NCBI GenBank assembly: GCA_964369235.1
Contig: CAYJEQ010000064.1
Coordinates: 1-14,918 of the forward strand
Reading direction: 5' to 3'
Source of the DNA: CAYJEQ01 sp964369235
Lineage (GTDB): Bacteria; Bacillota; Clostridia; Oscillospirales; Ruminococcaceae
DNA: 14,918 bases
Translations under genes and position numbers: made by a program
The notes under the pieces: model-generated
Database searches by the model: none
Seen by the model: the letters and a program-made list of their open reading frames with translations, nothing else
What the model was told of the DNA's origin: nothing
Shown here: positions 7,607 to 14,538 of the stretch, in pieces
How positions within the stretch are numbered: the first letter of the stretch is position 1
Layout of the letters: each line of letters begins with the position of its first letter

Positions 7607-7689
7607 ATAACTGGGTGCTAAGCACACAGTTATAAATCGCCACAATATTGTGGCGATTTAACCTCAAAACAAGGGCGTTTTGAGGTTAA
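7607..7689. repeat. Three consecutive hairpins after dhaK
   Basis: Hairpin A pairs ATAACTG (7607-7613) with CAGTTAT (7627-7633), with GTGC/GCAC inside. Hairpin B is a perfect 28-nt palindrome at 7633-7660 centred on AATATT. Hairpin C pairs TTAACCTCAAAAC (7658-7670) with GTTTTGAGGTTAA (7677-7689) around AAGGGC. They abut or overlap by a few bases. None has a T-tract, so they are not ordinary intrinsic terminators. They may modulate read-through or stabilise the 3' end of dhaK mRNA. Confidence 0.75.
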
Positions 7690-7706
7690 CAGGTGCATTG
7701 ATAGAC

Positions 7707-7846
7707 AGCCTGCCTGAATTTGGAGCTATACTCCAAATTCAGAGTGCAAAGTTTTTATAATAATGGATTAAAAACTTTGCACTTCTAAACACCCAAAAAC
7801 ATATTAAATAAACCTATAAGTATGTTTTTGGGTTGTTCAGCAGGCT
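7707..7846. ncRNA. Candidate structured element: 7-bp stem enclosing three long hairpins
   Basis: AGCCTGC (7707-7713) pairs with GCAGGCT (7840-7846) and encloses three perfect hairpins. These are CTGAATTTGGAG/CTCCAAATTCAG (7714-7742, 12 bp), AGTGCAAAGTTTTTA/TAAAAACTTTGCACT (7743-7783, 15 bp) and ACCCAAAAACATA/TATGTTTTTGGGT (7791-7833, 13 bp). The first two follow the closing stem with no unpaired base between them. The result is a four-way-junction fold ending about 18 nt before the ribosome site of the lsrF homologue. It could be a regulatory RNA, an mRNA-processing element or a dispersed DNA repeat. No match to a known RNA family was recognised. Confidence 0.6.
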
Positions 7847-7880
7847 TTAAATAATTTTACCAAAGGAGAATTTATATATA

Positions 7881-8765
7881 ATGGCTGATGCAATAGGTAA
7901 TAAAATCCCTAAAGAATATCATCTTGACATAGCTCCTAAGGCAGATGGATTTTATGTAAAAGGTCTTAATCATTCTGGTTGGGGTATGAAAAATCGTCTT
8001 TCTAAAATATTTAGACCGGATACAGGTAACTCTGTTATGCTTGCTTTTGACCATGGTTATATTATGGGTGCTACTGCTGGGTTAGAAAGACTAGACATAG
8101 CACTACCTCCCCTACTTCCCCATGTAGATGTACTAATGGGTACAAGAGGTGCTTTACGCAGCTGTGTTGATCCAATGACTGATAAAGGTATCTGCTTACG
8201 AGCTACCCATGATTCCACTGTGCTTTTTGATGATATGTCCAAAGGCTGTGGACTAGGTGCAGATATGGAAGATGCCCTAAGACTTAATGCTGATTGTCTT
8301 GCAATTCAGTGTTTTGTTGGTGGCAGTGGAGAAGCTCAGTCCCTAGAGGTGCTTTGTCGCGGAGTAGATGCTGGGGAAAGATATAATGTTCCTGTAATGG
8401 CTGTAACTGCTGTAGGTAAGGAAATGGAGCGTAACGAGAAATACTTTATGCTTGCAACAAGGGTATTAGCCGAGCTAGGTGCTCACTGTGTTAAAACCTA
8501 CTACTGTGAAGGCTTTGAAAAAGTCGCAGCTGCTTGCCCTGTTCCAATTCTAATTGCTGGTGGTAAGAAAACCCCTGAAATCGAAGCACTAGAAATGGCT
8601 TACAAAGCTATGAATTCTGGGGCTAGAGGAGTGGACATGGGACGAAATATTTTCCAGTCGGAATCTCCTCTAGGCATGGCAACAGCTATAGGAAAAATTG
8701 TTCATGAAAACTATAGCGCTAAAGAAGCCTATGAGCTATTCCTTCATATTAAAAATAGCAAATAG
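7881..8765 (+). CDS. lsrF: LsrF-family class I aldolase/thiolase
   Basis: A 294-residue TIM-barrel enzyme strikingly similar to E. coli LsrF along its length. Shared segments are GWGMKNRLSKIF (33-44), VMLAFDHGY (52-60), RLDIALPPL (70-78), the Schiff-base lysine K205 in VKTYY (204-208), CPVPILIAGGKK (219-230) and GVDMGRNIFQS (250-260). LsrF transfers the acetyl group of phosphorylated 3-hydroxy-pentane-2,4-dione to CoA, giving DHAP and acetyl-CoA in AI-2 degradation. The family also includes DhnA-type aldolases and archaeal ADH synthases, so a retro-aldol on another ketose phosphate is possible. GGAG lies 12 nt before the ATG, a long gap. It follows dhaL-dhaK and precedes a VOC gene, and no promoter was found in the hairpin-rich spacer, so co-transcription is likely. 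Confidence 0.85.
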   Translation: MADAIGNKIPKEYHLDIAPKADGFYVKGLNHSGWGMKNRLSKIFRPDTGNSVMLAFDHGYIMGATAGLERLDIALPPLLPHVDVLMGTRGALRSCVDPMTDKGICLRATHDSTVLFDDMSKGCGLGADMEDALRLNADCLAIQCFVGGSGEAQSLEVLCRGVDAGERYNVPVMAVTAVGKEMERNEKYFMLATRVLAELGAHCVKTYYCEGFEKVAAACPVPILIAGGKKTPEIEALEMAYKAMNSGARGVDMGRNIFQSESPLGMATAIGKIVHENYSAKEAYELFLHIKNSK

Positions 8766-8925
8766 CTCTCACTTGTACTGGTTTAGATAGCCACCCACAC
8801 CTTAATCCCATTATTAATAATTAGATGATATTAGTATGAAATTATATTTTCACAGGGAATCGGCTGTTTTATGATTTTATAAGTAGCCTTCCCCTATTAA
8901 ACACACAAAACATCATGTGAGAAAT

Positions 8926-8930
8926 GGAGA
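8926..8930 (+). promoter_or_regulatory. GGAGA ribosome site that sets the VOC gene start
   Basis: GGAGA at 8926-8930 lies 5 nt before the ATG at 8936. The in-frame ATG at 8924 overlaps this site and has no ribosome site of its own, so the start is placed at 8936. Confidence 0.8.
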
Positions 8931-8935
8931 TTTTT

Positions 8936-9250
8936 ATGTTTGAGATTGTACATATTGGCGTTCCTACTACCCAGAAAAAAGAAGGGGAAATTTTCATAGA
9001 AGGTGCAAACATCTATGTAACTCCTCCTGAGCTAAGCCCTTTTGCTATTGAATATGTAAGATTTATGCCGGGGACAATCTTCCCAGAAGATATGCACTAC
9101 GATACCCATGTAGCAGCTAAGGTTCATTCCATTGATGAATTTGTGGCTAAAGCTGATAAGGTTATTGTTCCTAAGATGGATAATGGGGACTGCTACCTGT
9201 GTTTCGTTGTTAAAGATGGCGCAATTATCGAGCTTATTGAAATGAAATAA
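8936..9250 (+). CDS. Small VOC-superfamily (glyoxalase/epimerase-fold) protein
   Basis: 104 residues, the size of a single VOC domain made of two beta-alpha-beta-beta-beta modules. The four positions that bind the metal in this superfamily can be proposed: H6 (VHIGV), E39 (AIEYVRF), H58 (DTHVAAKV) and E99 (AIIELIE). VOC enzymes catalyse isomerisation, epimerisation or lyase reactions through metal-stabilised enolates. The gene is the last of the dhaL-dhaK-lsrF series, 170 bp after the lsrF homologue and just before a strong terminator. In the spacer only an imperfect stem (8855-8865 with 8885-8893) is seen. Inferred role: isomerisation of the phosphorylated diketone or ketose between kinase and LsrF-type steps, analogous to LsrG, which belongs to a different fold. 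Fold assignment moderate; function is inference. Confidence 0.65.
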   Translation: MFEIVHIGVPTTQKKEGEIFIEGANIYVTPPELSPFAIEYVRFMPGTIFPEDMHYDTHVAAKVHSIDEFVAKADKVIVPKMDNGDCYLCFVVKDGAIIELIEMK

Positions 9251-9259
9251 TGTTTTACT

Positions 9260-9302
9260 AAAATAGGGTGTATTCGCAGATGATGTGAATACACCCTATT
9301 TT
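9260..9302 (+). terminator. Strong terminator after the VOC gene
   Basis: AAAATAGGGTGTATTC (9260-9275) pairs perfectly with GAATACACCCTATTTT (9287-9302), a 16-bp stem with an 11-nt loop and flanking A/T tracts. It starts 9 bp after the stop codon and marks the end of the dhaL-to-VOC transcription unit. Confidence 0.88.
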
Positions 9303-9943
9303 CCTTTATACTAATATTACTATTTATCTGTACTCTACTATCCATATTAATAATTTTTCTATAAATATACATTTTTCATATTACAAAAATTACTGTTTTT
9401 TATTACATTTAATCCAAAATTTTCGTTATGTTTTTTAATTCTAAGATTTATAACTCTATTTTTCACTTTAGATTATATTAAATTGATAGTATAAATGTAT
9501 AGTTTAATTAGTAGTTTAGTTTCGCTTTAATTAACATTGACTAAATGCACATNNNNNNNNNNAATTATAAAGATACAAATTCTATTTATTATAGTAAATC
9601 AGTGAATCCCTTGAATATGTAACAATTATCACACCTATTTGTCACCTTGCGCAAAATATAAACTTAATATATTACATATTATCCTGAAAATTATTTGCAT
9701 ATTCCAAAAATTTATGGAATTTAATTGAATTATTTTAAAAAAATTTACTTAATTTCAAATTAATTTATGTTACACAGATGTTTTTTGCTACAATTAAATG
9801 TTACATATTACCATTAATAGTATATAAATGTAAGCATATATCATAATTGTAATTAAATGGATTGCTAAATGTCAATTTTGTGCTATAGTTTATGGTAATA
9901 TGTATATATTTAGTAAAATCACAGAATATTTTCGGTAACATTA
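9303..9943. other. Long AT-rich non-coding stretch with assembly gap
   Basis: About 640 bp with no credible open frame and no recognisable RNA gene or riboswitch; in particular no c-di-GMP (GEMM) aptamer was seen. It is very AT-rich and has several TGTTACA/TGTAACA words (9618-9623, 9768-9774, 9799-9805, 9935-9940). Because the gap may hide sequence of unknown length, absence of a gene here is not certain. Confidence 0.6.
9553..9562. other. Assembly gap, 10 N
   Basis: Ten N bases join two contig ends or mask unresolved sequence. The true length is unknown. The gap abuts ATGCACAT (9545-9552), which is preceded by TTGACT (9537-9542). Confidence 0.98.
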
Positions 9944-9973
9944 TTGACTGAAATGTTAACAATATGGTACAAT
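9944..9973 (+). promoter_or_regulatory. Promoter of the EAL-domain gene
   Basis: TTGACT (9944-9949) and TACAAT (9968-9973) are 18 bp apart. A GTTAAC palindrome sits in the spacer (9955-9960) and a second copy just past the predicted start (9982-9987), 27 bp apart. The predicted leader is about 128 nt and includes AGTTACCAA (10021-10029) and TGTAACCA (10042-10049). Confidence 0.65.
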
Positions 9974-10107
9974 TCACTTAAGTTAACAAGATGATTTTAA
10001 AGGATTTTTAATTTTACAAAAGTTACCAACGACATCAATTATGTAACCAAAATTTTACATTTGTATTCGCACTTTAATGCAGTAATTATCACAGGAGGTA
10101 TTCACTT

Positions 10108-13005
10108 ATGAAAAAACTTAGATTTTTTTCCACATTACTTGCAACGACATTAACATTAACCCTATTCTCACCAATATCTGCCCAGGCTTATTCATTGTCC
10201 GATGACAGAGTGGTGCGTGTAGGCTATTTTACTGCCTACACAGATCTAATTAGCGATATTGATAGCATTAATAAAAAAGGTTATGGCTATGAAGTATTTC
10301 AGAAGATGGAGGAGTATAGCAATTTTAAATTTGAGTTTGTTGCTATTGATGGTTCTATAACCGATGCTATAGATAGCGGTTATGTTGATGTAGCAGGTTT
10401 TATGATTAAAACCCCTACCCGTGAAGAAAACTACATTTTTTCCGATACCCCCTATAGTAAAACCTATTCAGCACTAATGACCGACGATTTTACTATCAAC
10501 TATAATGATCCCGCTGCTATAGATGGGAAAACTGTTGCTAGCTATGAAGATCACCCAGTTGAAGCTAACCTAAATAGCTACTGTGAAACCTACGGCATAT
10601 CCGTAGAATATGTTTATGACAATATAGATAGTTTTACTGATCTTGATACTGATTTTTCCATTTCATTTTTGGAGGATCGCAGCTCTGCAGTTAGGAACAA
10701 TGCCCTTAACTTAGGGGTATTTAATATGTATCTAGTAACCAGTTTAGAAAACAGAGACCTAATGGATATGTTAGACGGAGCAATGCTACAGATTATCAGC
10801 GCAGAGGGTAATTTTTTCTTTGAACTAGAGGAAAAATATCTTGCACAGAATATAGAAGTTAATCATCGTTCTCTAGGATCTGAAGAGAAAGCCGCTCTTT
10901 CCTCTAGAGCTTTCTCTGTAGGATATATTGATAACCATCAGCCTCTATCATATACCGACGAAAACGGAAATGCAGCTGGTACACTTGTTGATGTTTTTAA
11001 TAACTTTGTTGATAAATATGATATGACTGTAACCTATCATCCCTATAATATTAATGATGATATAAATAGCTATAAGGATTATGATATACTCCTTACTCTA
11101 TATGGTGATAGAGATGTGCTGACAGAACACTACCAATACACTGACCAGCTATTTGCCTTAGACATGTACACCCAAGTACAGGGAGATATATATGATCCAG
11201 ATAAAACTATATATGAACTTCTTGACACACCTAAAAATATCGGTGTAGCTAACTATCTATGGCTTTACTATGATGTCTTTGAGGAGACTTTCCCTGGAAC
11301 TAATCTTATATATTTAGATGATTTCCAGTTAGGTATAAATGGATTTAAAAACAAAGACTTAGATATGCTTATAACTACAGAAACTGCTCTAAGCTATATT
11401 GAAACTACCTTAGAAGGCCACTCCCATGAAACTGTAAAAAGCGATATGGTAAATCCAGTAAGGATACTTGTATCCAATGAACTAGCCGATACATTTATCC
11501 CTATATTTAATGTTATGGTTGATAGAGTAAGTGAAAGCCAGTATAGTGAAATGGTCGAAAGAAGCGCAAACGCTTTCTTTTACACCCCATCTGCCTTTGA
11601 TGTAATATGGGATTACTGGTATATTGGGGTACTAATAGGACTAATTATTATTCTGGGATTTATAGCCTTTGGAAATCAGAAGCAGAAAGAAAAAGATGAA
11701 GCTGTTGAGTATGCTCATACAACTGACAGTCTTACAGGATTTATGGCTATCCATACTTTTAGAGAATTACTGGCAGAACGATTAACCACTATGAGACCTT
11801 TTGAGTATGAAATTATATCCCTTGATGTGGATATGTTTAGAACTATTAATACACACTTTAGCAGTCAACGAGGCACCGATGTTATTAAGGCAATTGCAAC
11901 AGGGTTAGATAATGCTCTAGGTAAAACAGATGCTGTAATTACACGCCGTACTGCTGATCAGTTTCTTATACTGAGAAGAGTAAATATCGGTGGAACTGTA
12001 GAAGACATCTATCGCCAAGATGTTCTACCAGCTATTAGAGAAACCATTGGTGAAAAATACAATATCTGCATGTCCTTTGGTACTGTGATAATTGATAATT
12101 GTAAGGATAAATCTACTAGTATTATAGCTCAGGCTGACCAAGCAAGAACTGCTGGTAAAAATGAACACCGAACAACATTTATTACCTTTGATGAAGAGAT
12201 GCTTAAGCAATATGAAGATAAAATCAATATTACCTTTAGAATGGAACAAGCACTAAAAGACAGAGAGTTCTTTGTTGTATATCAGCCGAAAATTGATTTT
12301 AAAACCATGAATATAGGTGGCGCAGAAGCCCTTGTTCGTTGGCAACCTAGACTTTCTAATATGATATATCCTGATCAGTTCATACCAATTTTTGAACAGA
12401 ATGGATTTATCTCCGATCTAGATATGTATGTATTTGAGGAAGTTTGCAAATATATTAATAGAATGTCTGGGAAATTACATCTTCCTGTAATATCTGTTAA
12501 TCTCTCTGCTCATACTGTCCTTAGTGATAATATTCTCCAGCGCATAACCTCAATAATCACAAATTATAATGTTAAAAAAGATCAGGTTGAATTCGAGCTA
12601 ACTGAAAGTGCAGTGGAATCTAATAGTGAGAAATTCCTTGCAACAGTTAAGCAGTTTAAAAAGCTCGGGTATCTAATCTCAATTGATGACTTCGGGGCAG
12701 GGGTATCTTCCCTAAACCGTCTCTCCTCCATTGATGCCGATATATTAAAAATGGACAAAGCGTTCTTTGACCTAAAGACACAAGGTGGAAAAAGCTCAGT
12801 TGTTGTTACCAATGTTATTAGAATGGCAAAAGAGCTTGGTATGAAGGTGGTTGCTGAAGGTGTTGAAACCGCTGCTCAGGCACTATGGTTAAATGAAATA
12901 GGCTGTGACTATGCACAGGGTTATTATTTCTCCAAACCATTAAGTGAAGCTGATTTTACTGATGTACTAAAAAATGATACAACTTATAATGTTAGTATCG
13001 CATAA
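10108..13005 (+). CDS. Membrane sensor with two solute-binding domains, degenerate GGDEF and intact EAL (c-di-GMP phosphodiesterase)
   Basis: A 965-residue protein. A signal peptide (1-27, AQA cleavage site) leads to two tandem type-3 solute-binding-like domains (about 35-253 and 268-490). One membrane helix (about 503-522) follows, then cytoplasmic GGDEF (540-690) and EAL (708-950) domains. The cyclase signature is RRTADQF (613-619) instead of RxGGDEF, and the GHxxGD-type segment is altered, so cyclase activity is unlikely. Two aspartates (D573, D575) remain, so GTP binding as an allosteric input is possible. The EAL domain keeps E740 of EAL, N798, E830, D860-D861, K881, E917 and Q937 (QGYYFSKP), arguing for active c-di-GMP hydrolysis. 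Inferred role: an extracellular amino acid or sugar ligand tunes c-di-GMP and thereby motility or adhesion. AGGAGG lies 9 nt before the ATG. Monocistronic, between its own promoter and terminator. Confidence 0.9.
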   Translation: MKKLRFFSTLLATTLTLTLFSPISAQAYSLSDDRVVRVGYFTAYTDLISDIDSINKKGYGYEVFQKMEEYSNFKFEFVAIDGSITDAIDSGYVDVAGFMIKTPTREENYIFSDTPYSKTYSALMTDDFTINYNDPAAIDGKTVASYEDHPVEANLNSYCETYGISVEYVYDNIDSFTDLDTDFSISFLEDRSSAVRNNALNLGVFNMYLVTSLENRDLMDMLDGAMLQIISAEGNFFFELEEKYLAQNIEVNHRSLGSEEKAALSSRAFSVGYIDNHQPLSYTDENGNAAGTLVDVFNNFVDKYDMTVTYHPYNINDDINSYKDYDILLTLYGDRDVLTEHYQYTDQLFALDMYTQVQGDIYDPDKTIYELLDTPKNIGVANYLWLYYDVFEETFPGTNLIYLDDFQLGINGFKNKDLDMLITTETALSYIETTLEGHSHETVKSDMVNPVRILVSNELADTFIPIFNVMVDRVSESQYSEMVERSANAFFYTPSAFDVIWDYWYIGVLIGLIIILGFIAFGNQKQKEKDEAVEYAHTTDSLTGFMAIHTFRELLAERLTTMRPFEYEIISLDVDMFRTINTHFSSQRGTDVIKAIATGLDNALGKTDAVITRRTADQFLILRRVNIGGTVEDIYRQDVLPAIRETIGEKYNICMSFGTVIIDNCKDKSTSIIAQADQARTAGKNEHRTTFITFDEEMLKQYEDKINITFRMEQALKDREFFVVYQPKIDFKTMNIGGAEALVRWQPRLSNMIYPDQFIPIFEQNGFISDLDMYVFEEVCKYINRMSGKLHLPVISVNLSAHTVLSDNILQRITSIITNYNVKKDQVEFELTESAVESNSEKFLATVKQFKKLGYLISIDDFGAGVSSLNRLSSIDADILKMDKAFFDLKTQGGKSSVVVTNVIRMAKELGMKVVAEGVETAAQALWLNEIGCDYAQGYYFSKPLSEADFTDVLKNDTTYNVSIA

Positions 13006-13040
13006 TTATTTAATTTGATAATATCTTTTAACACTTACCT

Positions 13041-13078
13041 TGTCCCCTCACATTCTGCGTTGTGGGGGGACATTTTTT
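13041..13078 (+). terminator. Terminator after the EAL gene
   Basis: TGTCCCCTCACA (13041-13052) pairs with TGTGGGGGGACA (13061-13072), with one T-G wobble, an 8-nt loop and six T at 13073-13078. A strong intrinsic terminator. Confidence 0.9.
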
Positions 13079-13116
13079 ATGTAAAATTTATCTATAATGT
13101 AATAGATTATTGCAAT

Positions 13117-13144
13117 TTGATTTTTTAGGGAATTATGTTATATT
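13117..13144 (+). promoter_or_regulatory. Promoter of the enolase-superfamily gene
   Basis: TTGATT (13117-13122) and TATATT (13139-13144) have a 16-bp spacer, with TG at 13136-13137 making an extended -10. Predicted leader about 40 nt. Confidence 0.65.
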
Positions 13145-13191
13145 GGATATATAAACTTTACCACTAAGAAGTTAACAGAAAGGATTTTACT

Positions 13192-14376
13192 ATGAAAATT
13201 ACCGATGTAAAGATTATTAAAGCTAACTCCTTCCTATATGTACAAATCTATACTGACACTGGATTAATCGGCACTGGCGAATCAGGTGCTTGGGGCTTTC
13301 TAGATGCTAGTGGAGAGGCTATTCTATCCTTTAAAACATATCTAATGGGGCAGGATCCCCTTAATATCGAGCATCATTTCCAGTATATGTACCGTTGTTT
13401 CCACTTTAGAGGATCTGCAGTAATGGGAGCTTTAAGTGCCATTGATATTGCTTTATGGGATATAGCTGGTCAGCATTACGGTGTACCTATCTATATGCTA
13501 CTAGGTGGCAAATGCAGAGATAAAGTTCGCACCTACTACCATGTAAGTGGCACTACCGACGAGGAATTATTCCGTAGCTGTTTACAAGCTAAGGAGGAAG
13601 GTTTTACAGCTATAGGTCACCTATCCCCATTCCTTGATTTACCTAGAAACACCCCTGTAACAGATAACCACTGTAGCATGATTAACAAAGCTGCCCTCCG
13701 TATAAATCATATTAGAAAACTTGTAGGTGATAATATAGATTTATGTATTGAGATGCACCGTAGATTAACACCTTACGAGGCAGTGGTATTTGCCGATGCT
13801 ATTAAAGATTCCAGACCACTATTTTTAGAAGATCCTACTACCCCAGACAATCTTGACTCTATGGGCTATATTGCCAGTCGCACTAATATACCTATTGCCA
13901 CTGGGGAAAGACTACTTACTATACAGGACTTTGCAATGTTATTTGCTAGAAATGCTACTGCTTTTGCCAGAACTAGTCTTTGCTTGTGTGGTGGTTTTAC
14001 AGGTGCTAGAAAAATTGCAAATATGGCAGAAGCATATGGTATTAGAATTATCCCTCACAACCCCTACAGCCCAATAAGCTCTGCTGCCTGTGCTCATTTA
14101 TGTGCAGCAGTGTCCAATGTGGAACTTATGGAACTGCCTGATCATGGTGGAATGTCCGCTACCCAGCGTTATACCAGTGGTGACACAATAGACTTTAAAT
14201 CCTTCTCCCAGCGTGATCTAGTTACCTTTACTCCTGAGATTAAAGATGGCTATGTTATACTACCTACTGCTGCTGGTCTAGGCACTACCCTACAGGAAGG
14301 GATAGAGGAAAAATACCCCTACAAACGCAGAGATATTATTAGCAGACTTCACGAAGATGGCTCTGTGAGAGATTAA
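13192..14376 (+). CDS. Enolase-superfamily sugar-acid dehydratase-like protein (mannonate dehydratase/RspA-like)
   Basis: A 394-residue mandelate racemase/enolase-superfamily protein. The capping domain spans about 1-115, with the ALWDIAGQHYGVPIYMLLGG segment at 87-106, followed by the barrel. Predicted Mg ligands are E187 (IEMHRRLTP), E213 (FLEDP) and E239 (TGER). H189 and H289 (IPHNPYSP) are catalytic candidates. The HRRLTPYEA block, RTSLCLCGGFTGARK (260-274) and the C-terminal KYPYKRR...LHEDGSV tail resemble ManD-type D-mannonate dehydratases and RspA. The GER and PHNPYSP blocks are nearer galactonate-dehydratase types. Glu replaces the usual Asp at the first metal position. No KxK base is seen, and the Asp of a His-Asp dyad is Ser262. 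A sugar-acid dehydratase is likely but the substrate is undetermined. GAAAGGA lies 7 nt before the ATG; the gene stands alone with its own promoter. Confidence 0.82.
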   Translation: MKITDVKIIKANSFLYVQIYTDTGLIGTGESGAWGFLDASGEAILSFKTYLMGQDPLNIEHHFQYMYRCFHFRGSAVMGALSAIDIALWDIAGQHYGVPIYMLLGGKCRDKVRTYYHVSGTTDEELFRSCLQAKEEGFTAIGHLSPFLDLPRNTPVTDNHCSMINKAALRINHIRKLVGDNIDLCIEMHRRLTPYEAVVFADAIKDSRPLFLEDPTTPDNLDSMGYIASRTNIPIATGERLLTIQDFAMLFARNATAFARTSLCLCGGFTGARKIANMAEAYGIRIIPHNPYSPISSAACAHLCAAVSNVELMELPDHGGMSATQRYTSGDTIDFKSFSQRDLVTFTPEIKDGYVILPTAAGLGTTLQEGIEEKYPYKRRDIISRLHEDGSVRD

Positions 14377-14492
14377 TTAACTATTAAACATAGTTTGTCA
14401 ATAAACTAAATTTTAAGGCTCTTTATCAAATTTCGGGGTAGAAATTCTGTTGGGGTGAAATCATATTGGGTACCTTATAAACTATCAAACTG

Positions 14493-14538
14493 TAAACGGC
14501 AGTAGCTCATGTTAAATTCATGGGCTACTGCCGTTTTA
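14493..14538. terminator. Shared terminator between convergent genes
   Basis: AAACGGCAGTAGC pairs with GCTACTGCCGTTT, and the stem continues through TCATG/CATGG with one wobble, for about 18 bp around a 7-nt loop. The plus-strand side ends in TTTTATTATAG, the better U-tract. On the minus strand it begins right at the hydrogenase stop codon, so it can serve both genes. Confidence 0.8.

Noticed and set aside
7698..7732. Internal promoter TTGATA/TATACT before the lsrF homologue
   Set aside because: The spacer is 23 bp and the -10 lies in a hairpin loop; too far from consensus.
7707..7846. tRNA-like cloverleaf, because of the 7-bp outer stem with three hairpins
   Set aside because: Stems of 12-15 bp and a total of 140 nt do not fit a tRNA; there is no T-loop or anticodon-arm consensus and no CCA.
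8924..8935. Upstream ATG extending the VOC protein by four residues
   Set aside because: It overlaps the GGAGA site that serves the ATG at 8936.
9303..10107. c-di-GMP riboswitch upstream of the EAL gene
   Set aside because: No GEMM-type conserved core was seen; the region is simple AT-rich DNA with short repeated words.
12025..12812. Antisense open frames within the EAL gene
   Set aside because: They mirror conserved GGDEF/EAL coding sequence and have no initiation signals.
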